Of a DNA stretch of 43,022 bases, positions 9,007 through 17,933 are shown one piece after another. The stretch spans positions 1 to 43,022 of the forward strand of contig CAIUAY010000067.1 in NCBI GenBank assembly GCA_903897335.1, given 5' to 3'. Within the stretch, counting starts at the first letter, position 1. Every line of letters starts with the position of its first letter. This stretch comes from an uncultured Chromatium sp. (GTDB taxonomy: Bacteria; Pseudomonadota; Gammaproteobacteria; Chromatiales; Chromatiaceae). Under the pieces are notes generated by a model. The model was not told the DNA's origin. It did no database searches and saw only the letters and a list, made by a program, of their open reading frames with translations. Both the position numbers and the translations under genes were made by a program.

Positions 9007-9156
9007 TCAGACGGCTCTGGTTAGAGCGTGTTTCAAACGTCCTAACTGATCGCGTCTTCCGAGTATCACGTTGATCATGGCGATGTAGGTGATCGCTTCA
9101 CTGGACTGGGTCAGCACCTCATCGTCCTGGCTCAAGCGGCGGTGCGCTCGACGACT
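9007..9156 (-). pseudogene. C-terminal fragment of an IS5-type transposase
   Basis: Minus-strand translation from 9156 reads RRAHRRLSQDDEVLTQSSEA and then ITYIAMINVILGRR. This is the typical end of IS5-group DDE transposases, whose last helix has the pattern R-R-L-S-x-D-x-E, S-S-E, A-M-I. Only about 50 residues remain and no catalytic DDE core is present. The upstream edge abuts a different transposase fragment at about 9156, so one element probably inserted into or recombined with the other. It is non-functional. Confidence 0.6.
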
Positions 9157-9330
9157 CAGCGGTGCGCAAGAATCCGGTGCGGACAGTGCGAGGCATCCTG
9201 ACCGGTTTCGCGTCGCCGCCATGTGCGCACGGTGGCGCGATTCAGATTGTCTTCGCGTGCCAGTTCACAGTCCGACTTCGTCGATGCGCGCAACTCCTGA
9301 CGGATCGCGGGCGTTTTGATGCAAGGTCAT
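9156..9330 (-). pseudogene. Frameshifted N-terminal transposase fragment (helix-turn-helix)
   Basis: From the ATG at 9330 the minus strand reads MTLHQNAR. After a frame change near 9306 it continues IRQELRASTKSDCELARED, NLNRATVRTWRRRETGQDAS and HCPHRILAHR, then stops at 9156-9158. The pattern of a helix-turn-helix followed by W-R-R-R-E and the (S/H)xxPHR element is that of IS481-like transposase N-termini. The catalytic domain is missing. The rest of 9331-9500 has no recognisable gene. Together with the neighbouring IS5-type tail it marks this intergenic region as an old insertion site. Confidence 0.5.
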
Positions 9331-9513
9331 GGTCAGTTGTCCCGCCAGGTCGGTGAAGGCGTCGTCGGCAGCGGGCGCTTGTTCTCCTCAGTTCATCGCG
9401 CAGTGTGCGTAGTGCCTCGCGGGCTTGGAGCAAAGGATGGCTCCTTCTCGGAATATAATCACATGGGACGTGACCATTAACATTCTCGCTTTAGTAAAAA
9501 TTTACCCTGCCGA

Positions 9514-10836
9514 TTAGCGCACGACCGTTGCGCGAATCCGTTCCCCCCAAACTTGAGCTGCTGCAATAATCTGTCCGGCGTCGAGATGCGTTGGCATTCC
9601 GTCGCGGATCACTTGACGGCCCTGAATCCAGACCTGGCGCACCTGATTCCGGCTTGCCGCATACACTAATTGCGATAGCGGATGATACAGCGGTTGAGTG
9701 TGGCAATCGCGCAGATCGATTGCCACGATATCAGCCGATTTCCCCGGTTCCAACGAGCCAATCTCGTCTCCAAGTCCGAGCGCACGGGCACCATTGATTG
9801 TCGCCATCCGCAATGCGTCATTGGCGGACACGGCTGTTGCAGAACCTGACACGCCTTTTCCAAGCAGCGCCGCCGTGCGCATTTCTCCAAGCAGATTCAG
9901 ATCGTTGTTGCTGGCCGCGCCATCCGTCCCCAGCGCAACGTTGACCCCGGCTTCAAGCAATTTCGCAACAGGACAGAAGCCGCTTGCAAGTTTGAGATTC
10001 GATTCAGGACAGTGGACAACATGTGCGCCAACACTCGCCAGTCGTGCGATGTCTTGATCCTCAAGCTGAGTCATATGAACCGCGACCAGACTGGAATTCA
10101 TCATGCCTAACTGCTCAAGACGGTTGAATGGCCGTTCGCCATGATCCCGAAGCGATTGCATGATTTCGTCATGTGTTTCATGGAGATGGATATGGATTGG
10201 CACACCAATCTCATCAGCCAGTGTCTGTATCCGCAATAATGGCGTCTGGGACACGGCATAGGTTGAATGCGGCGCAAAGGCGACCCGAATGAGTGGATGG
10301 TCAAGATAGCGGTCATGCAATGTCAGACCTTTTGCAATGTAATCCTCCGCGCAGGCCGCGTAACCGGTTGGAAAATCCGCGACGATCATCCCGATCACGG
10401 CGCGCATCCCCGCATCTGCCGTGACCTGCGCGGTCACTTCAGGATAAAAATACATGTCGTTATAGCAGGTCACGCCGCCAAGCAGCATTTCCAGAACGGC
10501 CAGTTGTGTGCCAACGCTGACAAAACTGGCATCGACCCAGCGTTGCTCGGTTGGCCAGATGTGCTGATGCAACCAGGTCATGAGTGGCAGGTCATCAGCC
10601 AGACCGCGCATCAGCGTCATGGCCGCATGTGTATGCGCATTGATCAGTCCAGGTATCAGCAGATGTTCTGGTAATTCAATGACCTGTTCAGCCTGGATTG
10701 AACGCCGCGCCTCCAGTGAGGGCAGAACAGCAAGAATGCGGCCATCTGCAATCGCCAGCGCATGATCCATGAGCTGGCGATTTTCAGAGTCAACTGGCAG
10801 CAGGCATTGCGCGTGAATCAACAGCTCGGCTTGCAT
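9514..10836 (-). CDS. mtaD: 5-methylthioadenosine/S-adenosylhomocysteine deaminase
   Basis: This 440-residue amidohydrolase deaminates methylthioadenosine and S-adenosylhomocysteine to the inosyl forms (MtaD type of the TRZ/ATZ family). The metal and active-site motifs are visible: PGLINAHTHAAMTLMRG, the FAPHSTYAVS stretch, IHLHETHDE, the H-x-P-E-S-N-x-K-L-A-S-G region and LGTDGAASNNDLN. The C-terminus ends with the usual barrel-edge strand (VWIQGRQVIRDG). ATG 10836 has an AAAGGA site about seven bases upstream. It is divergent from mtnA with a 66-base gap, so both probably act in methylthio recycling. Guanine or chlorohydrolase activity of related enzymes cannot be excluded by sequence alone. 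Confidence 0.9.
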   Translation of the reverse strand: MQAELLIHAQCLLPVDSENRQLMDHALAIADGRILAVLPSLEARRSIQAEQVIELPEHLLIPGLINAHTHAAMTLMRGLADDLPLMTWLHQHIWPTEQRWVDASFVSVGTQLAVLEMLLGGVTCYNDMYFYPEVTAQVTADAGMRAVIGMIVADFPTGYAACAEDYIAKGLTLHDRYLDHPLIRVAFAPHSTYAVSQTPLLRIQTLADEIGVPIHIHLHETHDEIMQSLRDHGERPFNRLEQLGMMNSSLVAVHMTQLEDQDIARLASVGAHVVHCPESNLKLASGFCPVAKLLEAGVNVALGTDGAASNNDLNLLGEMRTAALLGKGVSGSATAVSANDALRMATINGARALGLGDEIGSLEPGKSADIVAIDLRDCHTQPLYHPLSQLVYAASRNQVRQVWIQGRQVIRDGMPTHLDAGQIIAAAQVWGERIRATVVR

Positions 10837-10877
10837 CGTTTCGTCCTTTGGTTGTGGCGTCGAATTTAAGAGAGAAT

Positions 10878-10891
10878 GCAGGTTAACCTGC
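10878..10891. promoter_or_regulatory. Perfect 14-bp palindrome between mtaD and mtnA
   Basis: GCAGGTTAACCTGC reads the same on both strands and lies in the 66-base divergent gap, 11 bases before the preferred mtnA start. Its position fits an operator for a dimeric regulator acting on both genes. No such regulator is encoded in the window next to them. Confidence 0.45.
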
Positions 10892-10902
10892 TACACGGAG
10901 CA

Positions 10903-11961
10903 ATGAATAAGATGATTGATCCTACCATCCCCTCCCCCGACGATGCGGCACTCTGGTATGCCGACCGACTCTATCTGGCCGATCAGCGCATCCTTCCTGA
11001 ACGCGCCGAATTTCTGTCATATGACCAGGCGGCAGACGTTGCAGAGGCCATTCATGCCATGGTGGTGCGCGGCGCTCCAGCGATAGGCGTTGCGGCGGCC
11101 TATGGGGTTGTTCTCGCCGCCCGCGCTGCCTATGCCGCCGCCGGTGCAAACTGGAAAGACGCGATTGAAGCAGATTTGCAACGTCTGGCGGCATCCAGAC
11201 CCACGGCAGTCAATCTGTTCTGGGCGATCCGCCGGATGCGCACCCTGATCGAACGTCTGGATCGCGCTGATCCCACCCCGGCGCTGTTAAATGAGGCGCA
11301 AGCGATTCACGAGGCCGATCGTGCGGCTAACCGGCGACTTGGCGATCTGGGAGCGGCTTTGATCACTGAACCCACCGACATCATCACGCACTGCAACGCT
11401 GGAGCCATTGCGACCGGCGGTTATGGCACGGCGCTCGGCGTGGTGCGCAGTGCCTTCGCGGCAGGCAAGATTCGGCGCGTGTTTGCCGATGAAACCAGAC
11501 CCTGGATGCAGGGCGCACGTCTGACCGCATGGGAATTGATGCATGACGGCATTCCAGTGACCCTTCAGGCCGACGGCGCGGCGGCAAGTTTAATGGCAGC
11601 GGGAACGGTGGGCTGGGTGATCGTGGGTTCGGATCGGATCGCTGCCAATGGCGACGTGGCCAACAAGATCGGAACCTACGGGCTGGCGGTCATGGCGCGT
11701 TATCACGGAATCAAGGTGATGGTTGCCGCACCGACATCAACCGTCGACATGGACGTGGCAACCGGTGCTGACATTCCAATTGAAGAACGGGATGCTGAAG
11801 AACTCTTAAGCTGCGGCGGTCGGCGTCTTGCCCCGATGGGATGCGCCGCACGTAACCCAGTCTTTGACGTGACGCCTGCCGCACTGGTTGATGCCATCGT
11901 CACTGAGCGCGGCGTGGTGCTGGAGCCAACCCCAGACAAAATGCGGGTATTGATGGCGTGA
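10903..11961 (+). CDS. mtnA: S-methyl-5-thioribose-1-phosphate isomerase
   Basis: The roughly 352-residue enzyme isomerises methylthioribose 1-phosphate to methylthioribulose 1-phosphate in methionine salvage or the MTA shunts. Family motifs are [16 protein letters not shown], the catalytic cysteine region [19 protein letters not shown], the [17 protein letters not shown] stretch and [19 protein letters not shown] with the catalytic aspartate. The frame opens at 10876, but that start would put the palindrome at 10878-10891 inside the gene. ATG 10903 or 10912, both just after CGGAG, are more likely; 10903 is used here. The divergent mtaD supports a salvage role. No mtnK, mtnP or RuBisCO-like gene lies in the window. 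Confidence 0.94.
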   Translation: MNKMIDPTIPSPDDAALWYADRLYLADQRILPERAEFLSYDQAADVAEAIHAMVVRGAPAIGVAAAYGVVLAARAAYAAAGANWKDAIEADLQRLAASRPTAVNLFWAIRRMRTLIERLDRADPTPALLNEAQAIHEADRAANRRLGDLGAALITEPTDIITHCNAGAIATGGYGTALGVVRSAFAAGKIRRVFADETRPWMQGARLTAWELMHDGIPVTLQADGAAASLMAAGTVGWVIVGSDRIAANGDVANKIGTYGLAVMARYHGIKVMVAAPTSTVDMDVATGADIPIEERDAEELLSCGGRRLAPMGCAARNPVFDVTPAALVDAIVTERGVVLEPTPDKMRVLMA

Positions 11962-12003
11962 AGTTGGCTGGCGGCGCGGGTTCCTGCGCTGTCATCCGCA
12001 GAG

Positions 12004-12882
12004 CTAATCCGCCTGGAACAGGTCGCGTCCACTCCAGTCCCGCGCAAACTGCCAGGCGGTACGGCCACTGCGCGAGCCGCGCTGAAGCGCCCACTGGAGC
12101 GCCGCCCGTTCGATCTGTTCCCGGTCGGCGTGAAGGTAAAAACCTGGACTGAAACGGTCAAGCCAGTGCTGAACAATGGCCAGATATTGCGCCTGACTGA
12201 ACGGATGAAAGGCAATCCAAAGACCAAAACGGTCAGACAGAGACATCTTTTCCTCGACTGACTCGCCATGATGCAGCTCGCCGTCGACGTTCTGCGCCTC
12301 ACGGTTCTCAGACTGGAATTCGGGCAACAGATGACGGCGGTTGGACGTGGCATAGATCAGCACGTTGTCCGGGGTCACCGTCAGTGAGCCATCCAACGCG
12401 GCCTTGAGCGCCTTATAGCTGGATTCACTGGCATCAAATGACAGATCGTCACAGAACAGGATGAATGGCTCTGGCCGGTTGCCAACCCGTTCAAAAATAT
12501 CCGGTAATTGGATCAGATCATCCTTGTCGATCTCAATCAGGCGTAGACCGGCATCGCGATAGGCATTGAACACAGCCTTGACCAGCGATGACTTACCCGT
12601 ACCGCGTGAGCCCCAGAGCAGAATATTGTTCGCCTGCTTTCCAGCGAGAAACTGGCGTGTGTTGCGCTGTATCGCGTCTTTCTGATGATCCAGACCAAGC
12701 AGCGCATCCAGCGCAATCTGGTGAGGCGCATGAATGGGATGCAGCCAGCCATGCCCAGCCTGGCGACACCAGCGAAACGCATGAGCCAACCAGTCTGGCG
12801 GTGCGTCATGTGCCGGAAGCAGCGGCTCCAGACGGTCGAGCAACGACATCATGCGCGAGATCAGGAGTTCGGTTTTAGGCAT
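12004..12882 (-). CDS. DUF815-family AAA+ ATPase
   Basis: The 292-residue protein carries a P-loop GSRGTGKSSLVKA (about residues 90-102), a Walker B strand FILFCDDLSFD and a sensor-1 asparagine region VLIYATSNRRHLLPEF. The preceding block (LLGLDHQKDAIQRNTRQFLA) is the linker seen in DUF815 ATPases. The biological role of DUF815 is not known. Its start overlaps the ribF stop by eight bases, so it is translationally coupled to ribF at the end of the long minus-strand run. Confidence 0.85.
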   Translation of the reverse strand: MPKTELLISRMMSLLDRLEPLLPAHDAPPDWLAHAFRWCRQAGHGWLHPIHAPHQIALDALLGLDHQKDAIQRNTRQFLAGKQANNILLWGSRGTGKSSLVKAVFNAYRDAGLRLIEIDKDDLIQLPDIFERVGNRPEPFILFCDDLSFDASESSYKALKAALDGSLTVTPDNVLIYATSNRRHLLPEFQSENREAQNVDGELHHGESVEEKMSLSDRFGLWIAFHPFSQAQYLAIVQHWLDRFSPGFYLHADREQIERAALQWALQRGSRSGRTAWQFARDWSGRDLFQAD

Positions 12883-13846
12883 GGATGGTGCGCCTCATCG
12901 ACAGTGTCGTTTCCAGATAAGCGCGAGCGGTTTCCGCGTCGCGCTGAATCTGCCGTTGCAGCGCCTCGAATGAGTCAAAACGCTGTTCATCGCGGAGTTT
13001 GAGCCTGAATTCGACTTCAAGGTGTCGACCATAAATCTGTTCATTAAAATCAAACAGATGAACTTCAAGCCGGTCATCCTGGCCGTTCAGGGTTGGACGG
13101 TTGCCGATGTTCGCCACGCCTGGACGTGGATCCGCGCCAAGCCCATGCACGACCACGGCATAGACGCCTCGCAACGGGCTGAATCGGCGATGCAGATTGA
13201 TGTTCGCCGTCGGAAAACCGATCCGGCGTCCGCATTCGCTGCCGTGCACAACACGCCCACCCATGCGATAGCGGCGACCAAGCAGATGATGCGCCTGCTC
13301 CAGATGACCAAGGGCTAATGCCTCGCGGATACGGGTACTGCTGATGCGTTCATTCCCGTAGGTCATGGTATGCAGATTTTCGACCTGAAACCCTGCGCCA
13401 GTGTGGGCGGCTTCCTCGCCCATAGACTGCAACAGCGCATAATCACCCAGGCGTCCCTGCCCAAAGCGGAAATCATCCCCGACCAGCAGAAAACGCACAC
13501 CAAGCCCGTCCAGCAGCAGGCGTTGCACGAAAAGACGGGCATCCATGGCCGCGAGCTTGGCGCCAAACTCCAGCAACATCACCTGCTCAATCCCGTCATC
13601 GCGCATGGCTGCAAGCTTTTCACGCAGTCGCGTCAGGCGGGCAGGCGCGGTGTCTGGAGCAAAAAACTCCAGCGGTTGCGGTTCAAACGTAATGACTGTC
13701 ACCGGCAGACCCAGTTCACGTCCGCGTGTAATCAACCGCTGAAACACCGCACGATGGCCTAAATGAACCCCGTCAAAATTGCCGATGGTCGCCACGCAAG
13801 CGCCATGCGCTGTATGCAGATTATGCAAACCGCGAATCAATTTCAT
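12875..13846 (-). CDS. ribF: Bifunctional riboflavin kinase/FAD synthetase
   Basis: The 323-residue enzyme makes FMN from riboflavin and then FAD. The N-terminal nucleotidyltransferase part shows ATIGNFDGVHLGHRAV, LLVGDDFRFGQGR and SSTRIREALALG. The C-terminal kinase part shows GFPTANINL, GVYAVVV and the EVHLFDF stretch. Length is normal. Its ATG shares an ATGA with the stop of the upstream adenine methylase, so its translation appears coupled to that defence-type gene. This is an unusual setting for an essential gene; ribF is more often next to ileS, lspA or murJ. Confidence 0.97.
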   Translation of the reverse strand: MKLIRGLHNLHTAHGACVATIGNFDGVHLGHRAVFQRLITRGRELGLPVTVITFEPQPLEFFAPDTAPARLTRLREKLAAMRDDGIEQVMLLEFGAKLAAMDARLFVQRLLLDGLGVRFLLVGDDFRFGQGRLGDYALLQSMGEEAAHTGAGFQVENLHTMTYGNERISSTRIREALALGHLEQAHHLLGRRYRMGGRVVHGSECGRRIGFPTANINLHRRFSPLRGVYAVVVHGLGADPRPGVANIGNRPTLNGQDDRLEVHLFDFNEQIYGRHLEVEFRLKLRDEQRFDSFEALQRQIQRDAETARAYLETTLSMRRTIHA

Positions 13847-16800
13847 TGGATGAAACCCCGTTCGACATCGCGCCAGGCATTGAGCGCCGCGCTCTTGACC
13901 GGCTCGGCGACCAGCGGGAAGGTGGCGAGGATATGGGTGAACTCGGCTTCGGTGAGTCCATACAGATGGGCAATGAGTCCGTCCAGTTCGGCGCGTAGGC
14001 GGGCGCGTTCGGCAGGATCGGTGACGCCGTATGGCTCCCCTCCCCCGCCGGGAGAGGGGTTGGGGGTGAGGGGCTTCAGGCCGACTTCCTTTGCTAGATC
14101 GTCGAATTCAGGCGTGGTGCAGATCAAGCGGGCAGCGCGGGTGACGATTGGGGAAAAGGCAGCATCCTCAGAACAAAAGCGGGGTACCGGTAACTGATAG
14201 ATGTAAAAGAAGTTCAGTGTCGTAGTCACCTTTTGTCGCAACATCCAATCGATGACGAAGCTGTTCCAGATGGCACATAGAAACAACTGGGTTGCGCTGT
14301 TTATGGTCCGGTTTCCGGCATCATCAAACACCTTGATTGTTGGCAGCTTATTACCGTGAAAGACAGGTGGGATCAGCGCTGAAATCATCGTTCGTTCGTC
14401 TGTGTTACGGGCAATATCCCGAAACCCAAGGCGATAATCCTGATAAGCGAGTGTCTGCCCAATATCTTCTTTTCGACCAAGTAAAGCAGCGCGGGCTTCG
14501 ATCTGATCTAACCAGTATTTTGGTTTCCCCCATTCGTTTGTGAACTGATGAATCATCTTGCCTTCATACAACGGAAACCGCCCAGCCCCCGGCTCAGTCT
14601 TGAATAAATGATGATCGGCAGTCATATTAAATTCACTGGCAAGCTTCAGGTTCCATGTTCCATCAAGCGTTTCGCCCAACAGCGGAAACTTGAGCATCTT
14701 CTCGGCAATCTGAATATCTATCGCGCTTTTGAATTCCATCACCGAATGCGAATCGGGCGAGAGTCGCCGGATCAATTCAACCGAGAGCGGCAAGCCCATT
14801 TCGCCGGGAAATGCCGCCAGCTCCGCGACATCATGGCGCATGAAGGCGGCGGGAAACTGTTGCGTTTTGCCGCCCTTGGCAAAAGTCAGCACAACGAACT
14901 TAAAACTGCGATGGACACCTTCAAAAATCTCCTTGCGATTCTCGAAACAGAACAGCCCCGTCACTTGGTTGTGATTAAAGAGCAGATCGCGCAAGCCCTT
15001 CGCGCCCAGATCGGTATAAATCCCGGATGGAATGACAATGCCGCAGTCGCCGCCCTCGCGCAGCAGATTGACGCACTGCTCGATAAATAGTAGATAGAGG
15101 TTGATTTTTCCTGACGTTTGATTTGTGTATTGTGGCGCATATTTAAACCATTTTGAAACAGAATGAAAACGGCTTGAATAAGCAAGCCAAGATTTATTTA
15201 TTTTTGGCTCTTCCATGAGTTTAGAGAATTGCTTTTTCCAGTCTTCGAGTTTGATTTTGTTTTTCTGAATTGAAGAATCAAATTCTTTAAAGAATTCTTT
15301 TTCATCTGTCTGAAAAACTTCCCACGGCGGATTGGTAATGATGGCGTCAAAACCGCCGCGCCGGTTCAGGATCTCATCGAACTCGAAGCCCCAATGAAAG
15401 GGTTGCAGGGTCTCGATGTCGGCGATACGCAGATTGCGCTTCTTCGGCTTGCCCTGTTTGCATTTTGCCGCATCCCAGGTCGCCTCCTCAAATTTGATGC
15501 CCGCCTGGTGCCACTCATTCAGCAGGATTTCATTGAGTGTGGCCTGAGCCTCGGCTTTCTGGGTCTCGATCTGCCGTTTGAGGCTGGACAGATCGAGATC
15601 GCCCGCCCAGGTGACGGTATGGCGGTAGGTGTCGATCAGCCGGTTTTTATCATCCAGCACCTGACGGTAGCTTTTGCGGAAGAGATCGGCTTGATCGCCT
15701 TCGCCCTTGCTGGCGTCGAATTGTTTGGCATCGACCTGAATCAAACCAATCAGCGAATTGCCAGCCAGGATATTGAAATCGATGTTGGGCAGCGGCTCCA
15801 ATTGATCGACGGCTTGAGCCGATGACACCAACGCCAGAAAGAGTCGCAACTTGGCGATTTCGGTCGCCTCTTCCATGATGTCCACGCCGAACAGATTGTC
15901 AGTGATGATGGTGCGCTTGATGAAATAAGACAGGCTTTTATGTTCAGTCTCCCATTTTTTGACCTGTTCGATCAGGCTCTTGTCATTGAGACATTTGATG
16001 CGTCCGATGACCGCCGAATAGATGTTGATCAACGTCCGCATGGCCGCGACCAAAAAAGCACCGGAGCCGCAGGCGGGATCTAAGAGCTTGAGATGGGGTA
16101 AGACCTGAAACAGCAATTCGCGGCACAGACTGGCATCCAGATTGAGCAGCAGGTCGGCGAGACTCTGGAATTGACGGCCAGCGGCCAGCGGCAGATCGAA
16201 GGGGTTTTCAGTATTGAAGTGCGCCAGGATCAGGCGGTGAATGGTGCGCTCGCACAGATATTCGGTAATCTCCGGGCGGGTGTAATACGCGCCGAAGGCT
16301 TTTTGATTGATGTATTTCTCGAAGATATAGCCCAAGACATCCGGGTTGATTTCGTTGTCCCGCCCACCGGGAGTGTCGTCGAGATTCCAGGAATAACCGG
16401 CGAACAGATTGAACAGATTGTCAAAAGCGGTATCTGGAATGCGGATGGCCGCGCCGTAATCGCGTTCCAGACGATGCGGCAGAAACAGACCGCCATTGAG
16501 AAAGCGAATCTCGCCGATCAGTGCGCGGGTGGCGGGGCTGCGCTGATCCGGCATTTTGGCGAAGCCCTCGAAAAACAGGGCTTGCAGGAAGTCGGCATAA
16601 AAGCGGTCTGCTCCACGCTTGCGACTCTCAGCCAGCTTGTCGGTGAGATAGTTGGCGTTGCCGCCGTCGAGAAAGTGCTTGCGCTGAAGAAACCAGACGA
16701 ACATGAGCCGGTTCATTAGCACCGAGGCGTACCAGCGGCGGTCGCGTTCTTCGGGGATGCCCTGAATCAGTTCAATGAAAGTCAGGCGCTGGGCGTCGTA

Positions 16801-17316
16801 TTCTTTGAAGAATTTCTTGGTGACGCGCTCGACATCCAGCGCCGATTGCAGACGCTCGACGAGTTGGGCGAGTGGAAACTGACCTTGTTCGTCCAGCTCG
16901 TTGATGTCCACCACGATGCCGGACATCTTGGAGATGAACAGATCGCCGGGCTGACCCTTGACGTAAAGATGCTCGCGCGGGAAACGCTTGCTGCCCTCGC
17001 GCTTCACCCAGAGCCAGAGGCTTTGAGTGGCATCCGTGACATGATCCACGAAGATGATCAGATTTTCGTGAACCTGCTCGGACAGCGCCTTGTGAATCGC
17101 CAGACGGGTGTCCCGATCCGGCAGTCCCGCCACCAGAAAGGCGACTACGCCGGAGAGTTCGGCAATCGGCGTGGCCTGCCAGGTAGCGTCGCCGGTCTTG
17201 ATCGGAACAGGCTTGCCTCCTCGCACCTGCGACCAGCCGAGTTCTTCGATAAACAGCCGTTTGAAGTCGAATGACTGGAGACGGTCGCGGAGGCGTTCGA
17301 TTTGAAGTGTGTCCAT
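13843..17316 (-). CDS. Large Eco57I-type N6-adenine DNA methyltransferase
   Basis: This 1157-residue protein has the S-adenosylmethionine motif DPACGSGAF (413-421), the acidic NLFGVDIMEEA region (475-484) and catalytic motif IV NPPW (662-665), which together define an adenine-N6 methylase of the Eco57I/type ISP class. About 400 residues precede the methylase core (helical, with VKREGSKRFPREHLYVKGQPGDLF) and about 450 follow, where target recognition is expected. No nuclease motif is obvious. ATG 17316 gives MDTLQIERLRDRL and is preferred over a TTG at 17346 or ATG 17340. Codons for residues roughly 670-720 (15.19-15.32 kb) are AT-rich, suggesting recombination in the recognition region. A dispersed repeat is translated near the C-terminus. 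It pairs with the PLD-helicase gene upstream. Confidence 0.88.
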   Translation of the reverse strand: MDTLQIERLRDRLQSFDFKRLFIEELGWSQVRGGKPVPIKTGDATWQATPIAELSGVVAFLVAGLPDRDTRLAIHKALSEQVHENLIIFVDHVTDATQSLWLWVKREGSKRFPREHLYVKGQPGDLFISKMSGIVVDINELDEQGQFPLAQLVERLQSALDVERVTKKFFKEYDAQRLTFIELIQGIPEERDRRWYASVLMNRLMFVWFLQRKHFLDGGNANYLTDKLAESRKRGADRFYADFLQALFFEGFAKMPDQRSPATRALIGEIRFLNGGLFLPHRLERDYGAAIRIPDTAFDNLFNLFAGYSWNLDDTPGGRDNEINPDVLGYIFEKYINQKAFGAYYTRPEITEYLCERTIHRLILAHFNTENPFDLPLAAGRQFQSLADLLLNLDASLCRELLFQVLPHLKLLDPACGSGAFLVAAMRTLINIYSAVIGRIKCLNDKSLIEQVKKWETEHKSLSYFIKRTIITDNLFGVDIMEEATEIAKLRLFLALVSSAQAVDQLEPLPNIDFNILAGNSLIGLIQVDAKQFDASKGEGDQADLFRKSYRQVLDDKNRLIDTYRHTVTWAGDLDLSSLKRQIETQKAEAQATLNEILLNEWHQAGIKFEEATWDAAKCKQGKPKKRNLRIADIETLQPFHWGFEFDEILNRRGGFDAIITNPPWEVFQTDEKEFFKEFDSSIQKNKIKLEDWKKQFSKLMEEPKINKSWLAYSSRFHSVSKWFKYAPQYTNQTSGKINLYLLFIEQCVNLLREGGDCGIVIPSGIYTDLGAKGLRDLLFNHNQVTGLFCFENRKEIFEGVHRSFKFVVLTFAKGGKTQQFPAAFMRHDVAELAAFPGEMGLPLSVELIRRLSPDSHSVMEFKSAIDIQIAEKMLKFPLLGETLDGTWNLKLASEFNMTADHHLFKTEPGAGRFPLYEGKMIHQFTNEWGKPKYWLDQIEARAALLGRKEDIGQTLAYQDYRLGFRDIARNTDERTMISALIPPVFHGNKLPTIKVFDDAGNRTINSATQLFLCAIWNSFVIDWMLRQKVTTTLNFFYIYQLPVPRFCSEDAAFSPIVTRAARLICTTPEFDDLAKEVGLKPLTPNPSPGGGGEPYGVTDPAERARLRAELDGLIAHLYGLTEAEFTHILATFPLVAEPVKSAALNAWRDVERGFIQ
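14037..14073 (-). repeat. Dispersed GC-rich repeat inserted in frame in the methylase
   Basis: The plus strand CCCCTCCCCC near GGGAGAGGGG and the following TTGGGGGTGAGGGG form the widespread repeat normally found between genes. Here it is read in frame as PLTPNPSPGGGGE about 70 residues before the methylase C-terminus. The peptide is a recognised mark of such insertions in many bacterial proteins. A shorter copy forms the ahcY terminator at 34244-34265. Confidence 0.75.
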
Positions 17317-17342
17317 GTGAGAATTGCCGCTTCTAAACATGC

Positions 17343-17927
17343 TCAAATTTGCGGGTTCATTTGCACACGCGCATACAGATCGCGCAGTCGTAATTCGCAG
17401 GCAATCGACTCAATCACAATGGTTTCGTCCAAATTCTGATAATCCGTCAGCGACCAGCGGTGATCGGTTTGACGGGCATAATGTTCAACGCGGCATTCAT
17501 GCTGCGCCACCAATAGATAATCCTGTAAAGATGGCAGATTGCGGTAATGCAGAAATTTGGCACCGCGATCATAGCGTTCGGTGGAATCCGACAGCACCTC
17601 AATGATCAACAGTGGATTGAGCAGCGTATCAGTCTGCGTATCCTCAAATGCAGGCTCATCACACACGGCGACGATATCGGGATAGGTGTACATGCCGGTT
17701 TCATCGACTTTAACACGCATGTCATTGGCGTAAACCTCACAGGGTTTTCCGCGCAGTTGAGTAGAGAGACTCACGGTGAGATTGACGCAAATCAGATTAT
17801 GGTTGCGGCTGGCACCGGCCATGGCATGAATTTCGCCATTGACATACTCATTGCGCGTTTCCTGCCGACGCTCCCAGTCAAGATAGTCCTGTGACGTGAA
17901 GTGTCTTTGTAATTGTGGGCTGATCAT
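17343..17927 (-). CDS. Uma2-family (DUF820) putative PD-(D/E)XK nuclease
   Basis: The 194-residue protein has the Uma2 pattern: ERRQETRNEYVNGEIHAMAG at the N-terminus, the acidic TYPDIVAV strand, LLIIEVLSDSTERYDRG with the catalytic glutamate, and a following lysine (GAKFLHYR). Uma2 proteins have the restriction-endonuclease fold but no proven general role. It begins seven bases after the DUF2281-like gene and runs almost to the start of the methylase, so it lies within the defence-type operon. It is one of three Uma2 genes in the window. Confidence 0.85.
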   Translation of the reverse strand: MISPQLQRHFTSQDYLDWERRQETRNEYVNGEIHAMAGASRNHNLICVNLTVSLSTQLRGKPCEVYANDMRVKVDETGMYTYPDIVAVCDEPAFEDTQTDTLLNPLLIIEVLSDSTERYDRGAKFLHYRNLPSLQDYLLVAQHECRVEHYARQTDHRWSLTDYQNLDETIVIESIACELRLRDLYARVQMNPQI

Positions 17928-17933
17928 GAGCGT

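Noticed and set aside
11703-12353. Minus-strand frame of 216 codons spanning the ends of mtnA and the DUF815 gene
   Set aside because: It overlaps two convergent real genes in another frame and has arginine- and serine-rich shadow composition.
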